Positions 9,262-11,050 of a stretch of DNA of 11,050 nt are shown here, in pieces. Position 1 is the stretch's first letter. Each line of letters begins with the position of its first letter. Under the pieces are notes generated by a model. It saw only the letters and a list, made by a program, of their open reading frames with translations, was not told the DNA's origin and did not search any database. Origin of the DNA: Marinospirillum sp. (GTDB lineage Bacteria > Pseudomonadota > Gammaproteobacteria > Pseudomonadales > Halomonadaceae); contig NZ_JACUUA010000117.1 of the NCBI RefSeq assembly GCF_014859565.1, positions 1 to 11,050 of the forward strand, given 5' to 3'. The position numbers and the translations under genes were made by a program.

Positions 9262-9279
9262 ATCGATGGAGACATCGAT
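9262..9279. repeat. Perfect 7-bp inverted repeat in the acnB leader
   Basis: ATCGATG (9262-9268), spacer GAGA, CATCGAT (9273-9279). If the promoter at 9299-9327 is right, it lies about +13 to +31 of the acnB transcript, roughly 70 bases before the GTG. It could be a protein-binding site or an RNA stem-loop with a UCUC loop. No T-tract follows directly, so it is not a simple terminator. Confidence 0.7.
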
Positions 9280-9298
9280 CCCTTTAAAAGGCGCTGGC

Positions 9299-9327
9299 AT
9301 TGTAGTTTAAAGTGTCGACAAAGTTAA
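9299..9327 (-). promoter_or_regulatory. Candidate sigma70 promoter for acnB
   Basis: On the minus strand, TTAACT (9322-9327, 4/6) is followed by a 17-base spacer and TACAAT (9299-9304, 5/6). Start of transcription is predicted near 9292, giving a leader of about 98 bases. It lies in the gap between the DUF1289 stop and acnB. Confidence 0.5.
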
Positions 9328-9349
9328 GTTGAGCGACTGCGAGATGGCT

Positions 9350-9808
9350 TCAACTTTGGTCGCTTATGGCTGCTTCATACAGCATTCGGTTCATGCGGTT
9401 GAAGAGTCTGGCAGGGCTTAGATCATTAAATTCTGTCAGGGGTTCAATACCATAAGCCTGCAGTTGCTGCATTTTTTCACTGCCTGCACGTAATAAATCC
9501 ATGGCAAGAACTTCTGCCGGGGCAGCTGGGTGATGACGAATGGCAAAACGTTGCAGCTGGTTTTGCAGCCGCAGCGGATCACTGATCCTGATATGTTGGC
9601 GAACAATAATAACCGTCTGCTGCCACAGGCGTTGCCAAATCTGTTGTTGCTGTTCTGTTGTCAGCAGGTTCCAGCCATCCACCTCCGCCACCAAACGTTT
9701 ACAGCCACGGCAAACGGGGTCACCAAAGGTTGTGGAACAAAAACCGACACAAGGGGACTTCAACAAAACCTCCGATTCTTCAGGTGATTCGGTGTACAAT
9801 TCTGGCAT
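9350..9808 (-). CDS. DUF1289 family cysteine-motif protein
   Basis: A 152-residue protein of unknown function. The DUF1289 signature is SPCVGFC...[15 protein letters not shown], with four cysteines C20, C24, C33 and C36 that suggest a metal or Fe-S site. The C-terminal half ([16 protein letters not shown]...[13 protein letters not shown]) resembles the extension of longer gammaproteobacterial members. I chose the ATG at 9808, which has AAGGG about 5 bases before it. An in-frame ATG at 9838 would add ten residues and overlap the divergent gene. Its stop lies within a loose inverted repeat (9326-9332 with 9350-9356) that lacks a T-tract, so read-through into acnB cannot be excluded. The family assignment rests on the cysteine pattern; the role is unknown. 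Confidence 0.88.
   Translation of the reverse strand: MPELYTESPEESEVLLKSPCVGFCSTTFGDPVCRGCKRLVAEVDGWNLLTTEQQQQIWQRLWQQTVIIVRQHIRISDPLRLQNQLQRFAIRHHPAAPAEVLAMDLLRAGSEKMQQLQAYGIEPLTEFNDLSPARLFNRMNRMLYEAAISDQS
9795..9800 (+). promoter_or_regulatory. Candidate -10 box for the ycaR-kdsB cluster
   Basis: TACAAT (5/6 to consensus) sits 37 bases before the ATG at 9837. No good -35 box is visible at 16-18 bases upstream, and the element lies inside the start of the divergent DUF1289 gene. Only tentative. Confidence 0.3.
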
Positions 9809-9836
9809 TTCAACCCTTGCCGAACGGGAGAGCACC

Positions 9837-10025
9837 ATGGATAAACAGTTACTTGCACTGCTGGTTTGCCCGGTAACTCATGCGCCGCTGCAGTATAACA
9901 AAGAAGCTCAGGAGCTGGTTTGTAAAGCCAGTGGTCTGGCTTATCCAATCCGTGATGGCCTGCCGGTGATGCTGGAGAGTGAGGCGCGTCAGTTGACTGC
10001 AGAAGAGAAGCTGGAGAAAAAATGA
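9837..10025 (+). CDS. ycaR: Trm112-like protein (YcaR family)
   Basis: A 62-residue protein of the Trm112/YcaR family, which in gammaproteobacteria sits next to kdsB. The ends match E. coli Yca[14 protein letters not shown] at the start and [24 protein letters not shown] at the end. The usual CPxC zinc knuckle is incomplete: C11 is followed by T14 where E. coli has a cysteine, although C29 is kept. The ATG at 9837 has GGGAG just upstream. Its stop overlaps the kdsB start in an ATGA, which implies translational coupling. The exact role of bacterial members is not settled; the name is by family. Confidence 0.9.
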   Translation: MDKQLLALLVCPVTHAPLQYNKEAQELVCKASGLAYPIRDGLPVMLESEARQLTAEEKLEKK

Positions 10026-10804
10026 GCTTTACTGCAATTATTCCTGCACGTTATGCCTCCTCACGCTTGCCGGGTAAACCTCTGCTGCTGATGGGTGGTA
10101 AACCCATGTTGCAGCATGTCTGGGAGCGTGCCTGCGCCAGTGATGCAGCGCGGGTGGTGATTGCCACCGATGATGAACGCATCCGGGATGCTGCCATAAC
10201 TTTTGGTGCCGAGGTCTGTATGACTTCTGCAAATCACCCCAGTGGTACGGATCGTTTGCAGGAAGTGACACAACAACTGCAACTGCCCGATGATGCGCTG
10301 GTGGTGAATGTGCAGGGTGATGAACCACTGATTCCACCGGCACTGATTAATCAGGTGGCGGCTAATCTGGCGGCTTGTCCACTGGCCAGTATGGCAACAC
10401 TCAGTGAAGCCATTCATGAAGTGGCGGCGGTATTTAATCCGAACATTGTTAAGGTCGTCAGTGATATCCACGGGCTGGCGCTTTATTTCAGCCGCAGCCC
10501 GCAGCCCTGGGTCAGGGATCATTTTATTAATCGTGGCACGGGTCACTTTCAGCCGGATACACTGCCAGCTGGTGTGAACTTTCAGCGCCACATCGGTATT
10601 TATGCCTACCGTGTAGCTTTTTTGAACCAGTATGTCACCTGGGCACCGGCACCGCTGGAGCAGGCTGAACAACTGGAGCAGTTACGTGCACTCTGGCAGG
10701 GACACCGGATTCATGTAGCCGAAGCCTGTGAGCACCATCCTCATGGGGTGGATACCGAAGAAGATTATCAGCGGTTGAAACAGCTGCTGGCCAATGCCTG
10801 CTGA
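10022..10804 (+). CDS. kdsB: 3-deoxy-manno-octulosonate cytidylyltransferase (CMP-Kdo synthetase)
   Basis: It activates Kdo with CTP to give CMP-Kdo, the donor for the inner core of lipopolysaccharide, in the cytoplasm. The 260-residue length is slightly above the E. coli enzyme (248). Motifs: [15 protein letters not shown] at the N-terminus (nucleotide-binding loop), [23 protein letters not shown] with the metal-binding D100, [12 protein letters not shown], and RHIGIYAYR. It overlaps the preceding ycaR-like gene by ATGA, and the phosphatase starts 8 bases after its stop, so the three form one operon. The family's second-substrate region looks intact and I see nothing broken. Confidence 0.97.
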   Translation: MSFTAIIPARYASSRLPGKPLLLMGGKPMLQHVWERACASDAARVVIATDDERIRDAAITFGAEVCMTSANHPSGTDRLQEVTQQLQLPDDALVVNVQGDEPLIPPALINQVAANLAACPLASMATLSEAIHEVAAVFNPNIVKVVSDIHGLALYFSRSPQPWVRDHFINRGTGHFQPDTLPAGVNFQRHIGIYAYRVAFLNQYVTWAPAPLEQAEQLEQLRALWQGHRIHVAEACEHHPHGVDTEEDYQRLKQLLANAC

Positions 10805-10812
10805 GGAAACTC

Positions 10813-11050
10813 ATGAGTAATGAAAAAAAAGTCAGGGTGTTGTTTGTCTGCCTTGGCAATATCTGCCGTTCACCCACTGCTGAAGGTATTTTTACCCATC
10901 TGGTAAATACTGCTGGTTTACAGGATCAGATTGAAACTGATTCAGCCGGAACCAGTGATGCCCATGCCGGTGAAGCCCCTGATGACCGGATGCTGAGTTA
11001 CAACCCTTCGGCCATTACTGAAGTACCTGATCCCTATTATGGTGGTGATG
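10813..11050 (+). CDS. Low-molecular-weight tyrosine phosphatase, internally shortened, runs off the window
   Basis: The N-terminus is a clear low-molecular-weight protein tyrosine phosphatase. The P-loop is VCLGNICRS with the catalytic C13 and R19, followed by DSAGT (D43-T47). The family's second catalytic loop, DPYYGG, appears at D73. In known members these two sites are about 105-117 residues apart (human enzyme C12 and D129), but here they are only 60 apart. The frame passes straight from PDDRM (56-60) to [16 protein letters not shown], so the central segment, normally containing the FDLILAMD strand, is missing. The frame stays open through the window end, where about 20-30 residues would remain. 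GAGGA precedes the ATG, 8 bases after kdsB. It is either a true in-frame deletion, probably inactivating, or an assembly or sequencing collapse. Order and spacing fit the kdsB operon. Confidence 0.85.
   Translation, partial: MSNEKKVRVLFVCLGNICRSPTAEGIFTHLVNTAGLQDQIETDSAGTSDAHAGEAPDDRMLSYNPSAITEVPDPYYGGD

Noticed and set aside
9319..9363. Terminator after the DUF1289 gene
   Set aside because: Overlapping inverted repeats exist (AAGTTGA/TCAACTT, GCGAC/GTCGC) but are mutually exclusive, have large loops and lack a T-tract.
10061..10672. 203-codon open frame antisense to kdsB
   Set aside because: Kdo synthetase on the plus strand is unmistakable, and the antisense translation has no motif.
1..11050. 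Mobile element, CRISPR, tRNA/rRNA or defence system
   Set aside because: No tandem spaced repeats, transposase or integrase motifs, terminal inverted repeats or tRNA-like folds were seen; nearly all sequence is accounted for by housekeeping genes.

Overview
The window reads as chromosomal DNA from a Gram-negative gammaproteobacterium of moderate GC. KdsB points to Kdo-containing lipopolysaccharide. AcnB keeps the E. coli numbering of its three cluster cysteines. The order Trm112-like/kdsB/low-molecular-weight phosphatase is the one I know from Pseudomonas and related groups. A marine-type lineage such as Oceanospirillales is possible, but I cannot fix the order. I see no mobile element, CRISPR array, phage gene or RNA gene. 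The window is densely packed housekeeping sequence, and no gap exceeds about 165 bases.

Layout. Positions 1-162 hold a weak hairpin and a candidate promoter. They lead into a plus-strand pair: an unrecognised membrane-anchored helical protein (163-972) and agmatine deiminase aguA (978-2078). Running toward them on the minus strand is a likely run ygfZ (6461-5490), copZ-like chaperone (5445-5248), copper ATPase copA (5234-3006) and N-carbamoylputrescine amidase aguB (2990-2103). Upstream of these, also on the minus strand, is acnB (9194-6594). It has its own candidate promoter, a leader with a perfect inverted repeat, and a strong intrinsic terminator at 6547-6573. A DUF1289 gene (9808-9350, minus) stands head to head with the plus-strand cluster Trm112-like protein, kdsB and a low-molecular-weight phosphatase (9837 to the right edge).

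How the genes work together. AguA and AguB catalyse consecutive steps, agmatine to N-carbamoylputrescine to putrescine. Here they are convergent rather than in one operon, so they cannot share a promoter. The copper chaperone/ATPase pair handles cytoplasmic Cu(I) efflux. YgfZ supports Fe-S enzymes, and AcnB is an Fe-S dehydratase of the TCA cycle. Copper damages such clusters, so the neighbourhood makes biological sense, although no shared regulation is visible. KdsB activates Kdo for lipopolysaccharide.

Most notable oddities: (i) the phosphatase frame at the right edge lacks about 50 residues between its catalytic loop and its DPYY loop while staying open; (ii) the agu genes are split and aguB is attached to a copper operon; (iii) the acnB leader carries a perfect 7-bp inverted repeat; (iv) aguA is coupled to an unrecognised membrane protein. 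I did not find a convincing new multi-gene system.
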